A stretch of 64,000 bases of DNA from Haloferax massiliensis (GTDB lineage: Archaea; Halobacteriota; Halobacteria; Halobacteriales; Haloferacaceae): positions 693,884 to 757,883 of the forward strand of contig NZ_CSTE01000001.1 of the NCBI RefSeq assembly GCF_001368915.1. Reading direction: 5' to 3'. Made by a program: the position numbers and the translations under genes. The notes beneath the pieces were generated by a model. That model was given only the letters and a program-made list of their open reading frames with translations. It searched no databases and was not told the DNA's origin. This document shows, in pieces, positions 11,296-18,361 of the stretch; within the stretch, counting starts at the first letter, position 1, and each line of letters opens with the position of its first letter.

Positions 11296-11527
11296 TCAGA
11301 CCAAAATTTTCGGGGCGCGTGGATAAACTTACCGTATTCGATTTGTTTGATATAGTGTAGCGTGGAAGGGATGTAGTTCCATACCCAAGCGGCGAAAACT
11401 GCCACGAGAATCCCTATAGAACTCGTTTGAGGTTTCACCCTCAGTTTTGGGGCTGAGCCGGCCGTCCCGGTCCGTCTCGCCCCGTCGTTTCGGTCCACTT
11501 ATATAGGGGTGTCACTATGTATCATAC

Positions 11528-11695
11528 ATGACGCCGGATGCGACGGCTTCCGTCGACGACTTGGACGCCGAGGTCATGGCCTCGGTGGATCGCTCTCAGA
11601 CGGGCCAGCGTCTTATTATCGCGGATATCTCCCGCGACGACGCGTGGCTCGCTTCTGACGTAGCCGACGCGCTCGCGCTCGACGAGTGGCGATAA
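11528..11695 (+). CDS. Small acidic haloarchaeal protein (55 aa)
   Basis: A 55-codon frame starting ATG at 11528 and ending TAA at 11695. The product begins MTPDATASVDDLD, is strongly acidic and ends LALDEWR. It is too short for most gene finders, but its third-position GC matches the genome and it sits divergently from dppA behind an AT-rich region (TATATA around 11500). Two tryptophans in a DDAWLA/DEWR context are typical of small haloarchaeal families; I associate it with DUF7556 from memory. Function unknown. Confidence 0.72.
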   Translation: MTPDATASVDDLDAEVMASVDRSQTGQRLIIADISRDDAWLASDVADALALDEWR

Positions 11696-11737
11696 CCGCT
11701 CCGGCCCCGCTCGCCTCCCCGGCGAGCAGACCATTCA

Positions 11738-11746
11738 CATTTTAGT
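11738..11746 (+). promoter_or_regulatory. TATA-like element for the PPC-domain gene
   Basis: The sequence CATTTTAG is centred about 27 bp before the ATG at 11770. This is the normal archaeal TATA-to-start distance and implies a leaderless mRNA. It decides the choice of ATG at 11770 over the in-frame GTG at 11758. Confidence 0.55.
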
Positions 11747-11769
11747 CCGACTCGCTCGTGGTACGCTAC

Positions 11770-12189
11770 ATGAACGCTCGAGCGGTGACGGTGAGCGAGG
11801 AGTACCTCGCCCGCCTCGAACACGGTGCGGACTGGCGCGAGGAGATCGAGGAGTTCTGCGCGCGCAAGGGCATCGAGTCCGCGTGGTTCAACGCCATGGG
11901 CGCCGTCCAGGACGCCGAACTCTGGTTCTACGACCAGACGGACCAGGAGTACCAGTCCGTGACGTTCGACGAGCCGCTCGAAGTCGCCGCCTGCGTGGGT
12001 AACGTCGCGCTCCTCGACGGCGAGCCCTTCGCACACACGCACGCGATTCTCTCCCGACGCAGCGGACAGGCGCTCGCGGGTCACCTCGACTCGGCGACCG
12101 TCTTCGCGGGCGAACTGAACCTCCGCGCCTTCGAGGAACCGCTCGAACGCGACCACGACGCGGTGACCGACCTCGACCTCTGGCTGTAA
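11770..12189 (+). CDS. PPC/DUF296-domain protein
   Basis: The 139-residue product is a single PPC (plants and prokaryotes conserved) domain, related to AT-hook-associated domains of plants. Diagnostic pieces are the segment EFCARKGIESAWFNAMGAVQDAEL, the metal-site-like GEPFAHTHAILSR, and LAGHLDSATVFAGEL. Prokaryotic PPC proteins are trimers of unknown biochemical role, sometimes proposed to bind metal or DNA. It ends 2 bp before the GTG of polD2, so the two are almost certainly cotranscribed. An in-frame GTG at 11758 would add four residues. Confidence 0.88.
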   Translation: MNARAVTVSEEYLARLEHGADWREEIEEFCARKGIESAWFNAMGAVQDAELWFYDQTDQEYQSVTFDEPLEVAACVGNVALLDGEPFAHTHAILSRRSGQALAGHLDSATVFAGELNLRAFEEPLERDHDAVTDLDLWL

Positions 12190-12191
12190 CC

Positions 12192-15100
12192 GTGCGCGAG
12201 GAGGACTCCCGGTACTTCCGTCGCATCGAAGCCCGCCTCGACGAGGCGTTCGACCTCGCGGAGGCCGCGAAGGCGACGGGGTACGACCCGAAGACCGAAG
12301 TCGAGATTCCGGTCGCCAAGGACATGGCCGACCGCGTCGAGAACATCCTCGGCATCGACGGCGTCGCAGAGCGCGTCCGCGAACTCGAAGGCGAGATGTC
12401 CCGCGAGGAGGCCGCGCTCGAACTCGTGACCGACTTCGTCGACGGCAACGTCGGCGACTACGACTCCCGCGAGGGCAAAGTCGAGGGCGCGGTCCGCACC
12501 GCCGTCGCCCTCCTCACCGAGGGGGTCGTCGCCGCGCCCATCGAGGGCATCGACCGCGTCGAAATCCTCGAAAACGACGACGGCACGGAGTTCGTCAACG
12601 TCTACTACGCCGGTCCGATTCGCTCGGCGGGCGGCACCGCGCAGGCGCTGTCCGTGCTCGTCGCCGACTACGCCCGCTCGCTTCTCGACATCGACGAGTA
12701 CAAGGCCCGAACCGACGAGGTCGAGCGCTACGTCGAGGAGATAAACCTCTACGACAAGGAGACCGGCCTCCAGTACTCGCCGAAGGACAAGGAGTCGCGC
12801 TTCATCGCCGAGAACATGCCCATCATGCTCGACGGCGAGGCCACGGGCGACGAGGAGGTCTCGGGCTACCGCGACCTCGAACGCGTCGACACCAACTCCG
12901 CCCGCGGCGGCATGTGTCTCGTCATGGCCGAGGGCATCGCCCTCAAGGCCCCGAAGATTCAGCGCTACACCCGCCAACTCGACGAGGTCGACTGGCCGTG
13001 GCTCCAAGACCTCATCGACGGCACCATCGGCAAGGACGACGGGAAGGCCGCGAAAGCCGACGACGCGGGAGAGGGCGAAGCCGAGGGCGACGAGGCGGAC
13101 GCCGACCCGGACGCCGACGACGCCGAGAGCGAGGCCCCCGACGGGCCGACTCGCGTCGAACCCGCGACCAAGTTCCTCCGCGACCTCATCGCGGGCCGCC
13201 CGGTGTTCGGCCACCCCTCCGCGCCCGGCGGCTTCCGCCTGCGGTACGGCCGCGCCCGCAACCACGGCTTCGCGACCGCGGGCGTCCACCCCGCGACGAT
13301 GCACATCGTCGACGACTTCATCGCCACCGGCACGCAGATCAAGACCGAGCGCCCCGGCAAGGCCGGCGGCGTCGTCCCCGTCGACTCCATCGAGGGGCCG
13401 ACGGTCAGACTCGCCAACGGCGACGTGCGCCGCATCGACGACCCCGAGGAGGCCGAGGAGCTACAGAACGGCGTCGAGAAGATTCTCGATCTCGGCGAGT
13501 ACCTCGTCAACTTCGGCGAGTTCGTCGAGAACAACCACCCGCTCGCGCCGGCCTCCTACGTCTACGAGTGGTGGATTCAGGACTTCGAGGCGACCGAGGC
13601 CAACGTGCAGGCGCTCCGCGACGACCCCGCCGTCGACCTCGAAGCGCCGTCGGTCGAGCGGGCCCTCTCGTGGGCGACGGAGTTCGATGCCCCGCTCCAT
13701 CCCACCTACACCTACCTCTGGCACGACATCTCGGTTGACCGGTTCGACGCGCTCGCCGACGCCGTCGCGGCCGGCGAGGTCGTCGCCGCCGAAGCCGACG
13801 GGGGCACGGCCGCCGCGCTCGAACACGAAAACGAACCCGAGCGCGGACTGGAGGGCACGCTCGTCCTCGACAACACGCCCGAGATTCGGGAGGCGCTCGA
13901 ACACCTGCTCGTCGCCCACCGACAGACCGACGAGACGCTTCGCGTCCCCGTCTGGCGACCGCTCGCCCGGAGCCTCGGCCTCACCGACGACCGCGAGCGG
14001 ACGTGGGAACTCGCCGACCTCTCCGAGCGCGCCCGCACGTGGGACGGCGGCGACAACGCCGTCGAGGCCGTCAACGAGGTCGCGCCCTTCGCCGTCCGCG
14101 AGCGCGCGCCGACCCGCATCGGCAACCGCATGGGCCGCCCGGAGAAGTCCGAGCGCCGCGACCTCTCTCCTGCGGTCCACACGCTGTTTCCCATCGGCGA
14201 GGCCGGCGGGAGCCAACGCGACGTAGGCGACGCCGCCAGACACCGCGGCGAGTCCGGCAAGCGCGGCCAGATTTCGGTCCGCCTCGGCCGGCGCAAGTGC
14301 CCCGACTGCGGCGCGTTCGGCTTCAAGTCGAAGTGCCCCGACTGCGGCGGCCACACCGAACCCCACTACGAGTGCGACGACTGCGGGACCGTCCTCGAAC
14401 CCGACGAGTCCGGCCGCGTCTACTGCGAGCGCTGCGACTGGGACGTCGAGAGCGCCGAGTGGCAGGACATCGACCTCAACACCGAGTACCGAAACGCTCT
14501 CGAACGCGTCGGCGAGCGCGAGTCGTCGTTCCAGATTCTCAAGGGCGTGAAGGGGCTCACCTCCGCGAACAAGACGCCCGAACCCATCGAGAAGGGCGTC
14601 CTGCGCGCGAAACACGACGTGTCGTCGTTCAAAGACGGCACCGTCCGCTACGACATGACCGACCTGCCGGTCACCGCGGTCCGCCCCGAGGAACTCGACG
14701 TGACGGCCGACCACTTCCGCGAACTCGGCTACGAGACCGACATCGACGGCGAACCCCTCCGGTTCGACGACCAACTGGTCGAACTCAAAGTCCAGGACAT
14801 CGTCCTCTCGAACGGCGCGGCGCAGCACATGATGCAGACCGCCGACTTCGTCGACGACCTCCTCGAACAGTTCTACGGCCTCGACCGGTTCTACGAAATC
14901 GAAGAGCGCGACGACCTCATCGGCGAACTCGTCTTCGGGATGGCCCCTCACACCTCCGCCGCGGTCGTCGGCAGAGTTATCGGATTCACGACAGCAGCGG
15001 TTGGATACGCGCATCCGTACTTTCACGCCGCGAAACGCCGGAACTGCTTCCACCCGGAGACGAAGGTCTGGTACCGAGACGAGACCGACCGGTGGCGATA

Positions 15101-17282
15101 CGACGAGATTCGAACGCTCGTCGAGGAACGGCTCGATGACCCGGAGACCGACGATTTCGGGACGCTCGTTCAGGAACTGGACGGGGACGTGTACGTTCCG
15201 TCTCTGACCAGAGATGGTCGAGAGACGATTAAACCGGTCGGAGCCGTCTCCAAGCACGTCGCACAGGACCACCTCGTCCGCATCGAGACCCGCGGCGGGA
15301 GAGAACTAACGGTCACCCCGGACCATACGGTGATTCGAGCCGACGACGGCGGATTCACGCGCATTCCCGCGCACGAACTCGCCGAAGGCGACGCGCTTCC
15401 GTCGCCCAAGCGCGTCGACATCGACGCGGACCCGGCCCAGTTCGACTTGCTCGCGGAGTTCCTGCACGGCGAGTCGATACCGGCCGAAGACCTGATGATT
15501 CGGGGGCTCGGCCCGGACCGAATCCGGTCGCTCTTCGACGAGCATACCGAAGCGAGCGGCTACCTGAAACCGGTCGCCGAGCGACTCGGACGGAGCGATT
15601 CGACGGTTTACAACTGGGTCTCTCGCGACAGCGTTCCGGCCTCGGTATTCGTGGAGATCCTCGGAAACGTCGAAACGGTCGTCGACGTGCTTCCGCGTGA
15701 GCTTTCTCTCGGTGTCCGTCGCGACACCGCGACCGTTTCGAGAGTGCTCGATATCGACGAATCATTCGGAACTGTACTGGGGTACTACGCCGCAGAAGGA
15801 TTCACGAGGGCATCGCCCGGAAACTTCTACCAGACGACAATCTGTATCCCGGACGAACCCGCCCGCGAACGCATCCTCGATACCGTTAGCGAAGCACTCG
15901 GCGTCGACGCGTTCGAGGAAAACGAGTGGAAGGTCACGGTTTCGAGTCGACTCGTCCAGTCGCTGTTTGCGGACGTTATCGGATGCGGGTCGCGTGCCGA
16001 GGACAAACGCGTCCCGGACTCGGTACTCACCGGCCCCGAGCCGGTTCTTCGGTCCTTCCTGTCGGCGTACTTCTCCGGCGACGGAAGCGCGTCTTCGGAC
16101 CGCGTGGAGATTCGCGCGCACACCGTGAGCGATGACCTCAAACGCGACCTCGTTGCCGCGCTCAAACGCTTCGGCATCGCCTCGAAGACCTACTCCGAGC
16201 GCCGAACGCCACAGACGGGTGCGGTGGCGGAGTTCTACGACGAAGACGAGGTCCCGACGTTTGACTCGTGGGTCCTCAAACTCACGTCGGAGAACGCGGT
16301 TCGATTCGCCGAGGAAGTCGGTTTCCACCTCCCCCGAAAGAGCGAGGCGCTGGCGAGCGCGCTCGACGACACGGACGTCCGAGGCCAGCGCCTCTTCTCG
16401 GACGGCGGGGATACGTGGCTCGACGAAGTCGTCTCGGTCGAATACCTCGAAAGTGACGTCGACCACACCTACTCGTTGACCGTCGAAGACACCAACTCTC
16501 TCGTCGCCAACGACCTCCACGTCGCGCAGTGCGACGGTGACGAAGACTGCGTCATGCTCCTCATGGACGGTCTTCTCAACTTCTCGAAAGAATATCTCCC
16601 CGACAAGCGCGGCGGGCAGATGGACGCGCCGCTCGTCATGTCCTCGCGCATCGACCCCTCGGAAATCGACGACGAGGCGCACAACATGGACATCGTGCGG
16701 CAGTACCCCCGCGAGTTCTACGAGGCGACGCTGCGGATGGAAGACCCCGACGACTGGGAGGACGAGGTCACCATCGCCGAGGAGTACCTCGGAACCGACC
16801 GCGAGTACACGGGGTTCGACCACACCCACGACACGACGGATATCGCCGCCGGCCCGGACCTCTCTGCGTACAAGACCCTCGGGTCGATGATGGACAAGAT
16901 GGACGCCCAGCTGTTCCTCGCGCGGAAACTCCGCGCAGTGGACGAAACTGACGTGGCCGAGCGCGTCATCGAGTACCACTTCCTCCCCGACCTCATCGGG
17001 AACCTCCGCGCCTTCTCGCGGCAGGAGACGCGGTGTCTCGACTGCGGCGAGAAGTACCGGCGGATGCCGCTTTCGGGCGATTGCCGGGAGTGCGGCGGCC
17101 GGGTGAACCTCACGGTCCACCAGGGCTCCGTGAACAAGTACATGGACACCGCGATTCAGGTGGCGGAGGAGTTCGACTGCCGCGACTACACGAAACAGCG
17201 GCTCGAAGTGCTCGAAAAGAGCCTCGAATCGGTCTTCGAGAACGACAAAAATAGGCCATCGAGTCTTGCGGAATTCATGTAA
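12192..17282 (+). CDS. polD2: DNA polymerase D large subunit (DP2), intein-containing, 3' end replaced by element
   Basis: Catalytic subunit of the archaeal replicative polymerase PolD, working with DP1 and PCNA. The 1,696-residue precursor holds a 495-residue intein (residues 952-1446); splicing would leave 1,201 residues. The catalytic DxD aspartates of the double-psi beta-barrel family are in CDGDEDC directly after the intein (Asp1448 and Asp1450). Zinc-ribbon cysteines lie near residues 700-755 (CPDCG, CPDCGG, CDDCG, CERCD) and again near the C-terminus (CLDCG, CRECGG). An acidic low-complexity insert occupies about residues 284-320. The start is GTG, 2 bp after the previous gene. The last 12 codons, after the attachment core, come from the integrated element: the tail is DKNRPSSLAEFM, while the original DKNKQSGIADFM lies at 23910-23948. 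DP2 tails carry a PCNA-interacting peptide. Confidence 0.96.
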   Translation: MREEDSRYFRRIEARLDEAFDLAEAAKATGYDPKTEVEIPVAKDMADRVENILGIDGVAERVRELEGEMSREEAALELVTDFVDGNVGDYDSREGKVEGAVRTAVALLTEGVVAAPIEGIDRVEILENDDGTEFVNVYYAGPIRSAGGTAQALSVLVADYARSLLDIDEYKARTDEVERYVEEINLYDKETGLQYSPKDKESRFIAENMPIMLDGEATGDEEVSGYRDLERVDTNSARGGMCLVMAEGIALKAPKIQRYTRQLDEVDWPWLQDLIDGTIGKDDGKAAKADDAGEGEAEGDEADADPDADDAESEAPDGPTRVEPATKFLRDLIAGRPVFGHPSAPGGFRLRYGRARNHGFATAGVHPATMHIVDDFIATGTQIKTERPGKAGGVVPVDSIEGPTVRLANGDVRRIDDPEEAEELQNGVEKILDLGEYLVNFGEFVENNHPLAPASYVYEWWIQDFEATEANVQALRDDPAVDLEAPSVERALSWATEFDAPLHPTYTYLWHDISVDRFDALADAVAAGEVVAAEADGGTAAALEHENEPERGLEGTLVLDNTPEIREALEHLLVAHRQTDETLRVPVWRPLARSLGLTDDRERTWELADLSERARTWDGGDNAVEAVNEVAPFAVRERAPTRIGNRMGRPEKSERRDLSPAVHTLFPIGEAGGSQRDVGDAARHRGESGKRGQISVRLGRRKCPDCGAFGFKSKCPDCGGHTEPHYECDDCGTVLEPDESGRVYCERCDWDVESAEWQDIDLNTEYRNALERVGERESSFQILKGVKGLTSANKTPEPIEKGVLRAKHDVSSFKDGTVRYDMTDLPVTAVRPEELDVTADHFRELGYETDIDGEPLRFDDQLVELKVQDIVLSNGAAQHMMQTADFVDDLLEQFYGLDRFYEIEERDDLIGELVFGMAPHTSAAVVGRVIGFTTAAVGYAHPYFHAAKRRNCFHPETKVWYRDETDRWRYDEIRTLVEERLDDPETDDFGTLVQELDGDVYVPSLTRDGRETIKPVGAVSKHVAQDHLVRIETRGGRELTVTPDHTVIRADDGGFTRIPAHELAEGDALPSPKRVDIDADPAQFDLLAEFLHGESIPAEDLMIRGLGPDRIRSLFDEHTEASGYLKPVAERLGRSDSTVYNWVSRDSVPASVFVEILGNVETVVDVLPRELSLGVRRDTATVSRVLDIDESFGTVLGYYAAEGFTRASPGNFYQTTICIPDEPARERILDTVSEALGVDAFEENEWKVTVSSRLVQSLFADVIGCGSRAEDKRVPDSVLTGPEPVLRSFLSAYFSGDGSASSDRVEIRAHTVSDDLKRDLVAALKRFGIASKTYSERRTPQTGAVAEFYDEDEVPTFDSWVLKLTSENAVRFAEEVGFHLPRKSEALASALDDTDVRGQRLFSDGGDTWLDEVVSVEYLESDVDHTYSLTVEDTNSLVANDLHVAQCDGDEDCVMLLMDGLLNFSKEYLPDKRGGQMDAPLVMSSRIDPSEIDDEAHNMDIVRQYPREFYEATLRMEDPDDWEDEVTIAEEYLGTDREYTGFDHTHDTTDIAAGPDLSAYKTLGSMMDKMDAQLFLARKLRAVDETDVAERVIEYHFLPDLIGNLRAFSRQETRCLDCGEKYRRMPLSGDCRECGGRVNLTVHQGSVNKYMDTAIQVAEEFDCRDYTKQRLEVLEKSLESVFENDKNRPSSLAEFM
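15045..16529 (+). mobile_element. Intein with LAGLIDADG homing endonuclease inside polD2
   Basis: A 495-residue intein is inserted between Asn951 and the Cys that begins the catalytic motif CDGDED. Residue 1 is Cys (CFHPETKVWY), block B shows TPDHTVIR, and the C-terminal block reads DHTYSLTVEDTN...ANDLHVAQ before the +1 Cys. The endonuclease part carries two LAGLIDADG-type motifs, VLGYYAAEG and LSAYFSGDG, with intervening DNA-binding-like segments. The last residue is Gln rather than Asn and the penultimate is Ala rather than His, an unusual splice end; a terminal Gln is also known for the Pyrococcus abyssi PolII intein at this position. Reading frame and endonuclease motifs are intact, so it may still home. 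Base composition is slightly less GC-rich than the extein. Confidence 0.93.
17243..17251 (+). repeat. attL core (CGACAAAAA)
   Basis: Left copy of the 9-bp direct repeat that flanks the element, in the codons for Asn-Asp-Lys-Asn near the polD2 C-terminus. The exact crossover cannot be fixed from one sequence, because the true core may be a few bases longer with mismatches. Confidence 0.75.
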
Positions 17283-17315
17283 TCTACGCCGCCCGGGAAT
17301 TGTTAATATCTGGTG

Positions 17316-17330
17316 AAAAAGATTTAATAT
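17316..17330 (+). promoter_or_regulatory. Strong BRE/TATA promoter at the element's left end
   Basis: AAAAAGATTTAATAT matches a purine-rich BRE followed by a TATA box. Its centre lies about 26 bp before the A of an ATG at 17351, so transcription should start there, rightward into the hairpin region. A second TATA-like stretch (GTTAATATC) lies 20 bp upstream. Confidence 0.6.
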
Positions 17331-17350
17331 CCCTGTCTGCTAATGGAGTA

Positions 17351-17650
17351 ATGAATCAAGGACCTAGTGGGGGCACGCTTTGAACGTGTCCCCCGTGCAA
17401 ATAGGTATGTCTGTGTATTTGTGCCGCTGTTAAAAGCGGCGGTGCGACAGACAGCCTAAGCGTTGTTCACTGGAGCGTAGTTGATGACTACGCTGCAACT
17501 GAACAGCCATGCATAGGTTGGCAACGCTGGGGTAGTGCGCTCCGCCCGTGCTACTACCGCTTGACAGTCTCAACGTTATTGCATCACGTTCGTTCAAGAA
17601 CGTGGTGTACTGACAACGGTTGTTCATTCATCGTATCGTGCGCCACTGGT
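17351..17650 (+). ncRNA. Candidate structured RNA of the integrative element
   Basis: Downstream of a strong promoter, about 250 bases hold a dense run of perfect or near-perfect stems. One is 17369-17394 (GGGGGCACG against CGTGTCCCCC, one bulge). Stem 17409-17414 with 17447-17452 encloses the 6-bp hairpin 17423-17440. Stem 17459-17465 with 17522-17528 (AGCGTTG/CAACGCT) encloses 17465-17469 with 17500-17504 and the 7-bp hairpin 17475-17493. Others are 17531-17536 with 17553-17558, and the 7-bp hairpin 17585-17604. Open frames here are very short or start with TTG. The first transcribed bases encode a 10-codon frame (MNQGPSGGTL) ending in the first hairpin, which could be a leader peptide. No known RNA family (tRNA, SRP, RNase P) matches what I recall. 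The 3' end is uncertain. Confidence 0.5.
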
Positions 17651-17764
17651 TGCACGGCACTTCATAGCTGCTTCTGTGGCGAGATTTCTTCATCCCGACC
17701 ACCTGACACCCGGTCGGTTATCCGAATCCGCAGAGACGGAGGTGTCGAAACTAACTAATCAACC

Positions 17765-17905
17765 ATGTCTGCCAAAGAAACAACCACAATCACCGTGAGT
17801 ACCGACTTTAGGGACGCTATTTATAATCAAAAGTGTCCGGGTGAATCGTACGAGGATGTGCTACGTGCGCACCTCCCCGCCGACCTGATCGAAACCGAAC
17901 AGTAA
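17765..17905 (+). CDS. Small ribbon-helix-helix/VapB-like protein (46 aa)
   Basis: A 46-residue product beginning MSAKETTTITVSTDFRDAI and containing ESYEDVLRAHL. The beta-strand TTTITVSTDF, then a helix, a turn with GESYEDVL, and a second helix are the layout of archaeal ribbon-helix-helix or antitoxin-like proteins. No toxin gene of PIN or RelE type is beside it, so it may instead be a small transcription regulator of the element. It lies directly after the candidate structured RNA. The ATG follows AT-rich sequence. Confidence 0.62.
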   Translation: MSAKETTTITVSTDFRDAIYNQKCPGESYEDVLRAHLPADLIETEQ

Positions 17906-18062
17906 GCCGTGTGCGTTTTGCTAAGCCAATAACCGAACACAAAGTGGATAGTATAGCAATCGCCGTCCGGGTGTGGATGTGTAGGAGCAACCACCCGTTT
18001 GACGGCGTCACACAACTACGCGGGAGTGACCCCGCGCATCTAGCGAATTAACTGCTTTAGAA

Positions 18063-18197
18063 ATGAGTTCTTCGACAACTACGACGAGAGGCATCGACGC
18101 GATAGACCAACACCGTGACGACCTCGCGGACCTTGCTAACTCCGACCTCCCCTGTGCCTACCTTGCTGAGGCGTTGCTGGAGGTGAGTGAGTCGTGA
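18063..18197 (+). CDS. Short element protein (44 aa), unknown function
   Basis: A 44-codon frame, acidic, ending with DLPCAYLAEALLEVSES. It is too small for a confident family call. Support comes from position: its stop overlaps the start of the next frame (GTGA), which overlaps the replication gene in turn, giving a translationally coupled trio. A conserved-looking segment LANSDLPCAYLAEALL could be a short helix pair. The preceding 157 bp (17906-18062) hold a GCGGG/CCCGC hairpin at about 18021-18036 but no convincing gene. Confidence 0.5.
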   Translation: MSSSTTTTRGIDAIDQHRDDLADLANSDLPCAYLAEALLEVSES

Positions 18198-18361
18198 AGG
18201 GGTACAGGAATGGGGATTCCGTCGAATACACGTACGAGAGCGACCCACAAAGTCGTTACGGTCCTCGGTTTTGTGACGGGTGTTTCACTCCAGCGTTCAC
18301 TCACGTCGACGGCGTCGCCTTGTGTCGAACCCACGCAAACCGGGTGATTCGTGATGAGTGA
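18194..18361 (+). CDS. Small zinc-finger-like element protein (55 aa)
   Basis: Starts GTG at 18194, overlapping the upstream stop by 4 bp, and ends at 18361 inside the start of the replication gene. The 55-residue product has CDGC and a later CRTH, a CxxC...CxxH set that could hold one zinc ion. Small zinc fingers next to replication genes are common in haloarchaeal plasmids and viruses. Function unknown; a regulatory or DNA-binding role is a guess. Confidence 0.55.
   Translation: MKGYRNGDSVEYTYESDPQSRYGPRFCDGCFTPAFTHVDGVALCRTHANRVIRDE

Noticed and set aside
17243-17400. tRNA gene as integration target
   Set aside because: No cloverleaf or tRNA 3' end is seen at either junction; both junctions lie in polD2 coding sequence.
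17561-17758. 65-residue frame starting with TTG
   Set aside because: It overlaps the hairpin cluster, uses a rare start, is Cys-rich without pattern, and has no promoter.
17944-18051. 35-residue frame starting with GTG after the RHH-like gene
   Set aside because: Too short, with no coding bias or coupling; left as intergenic.
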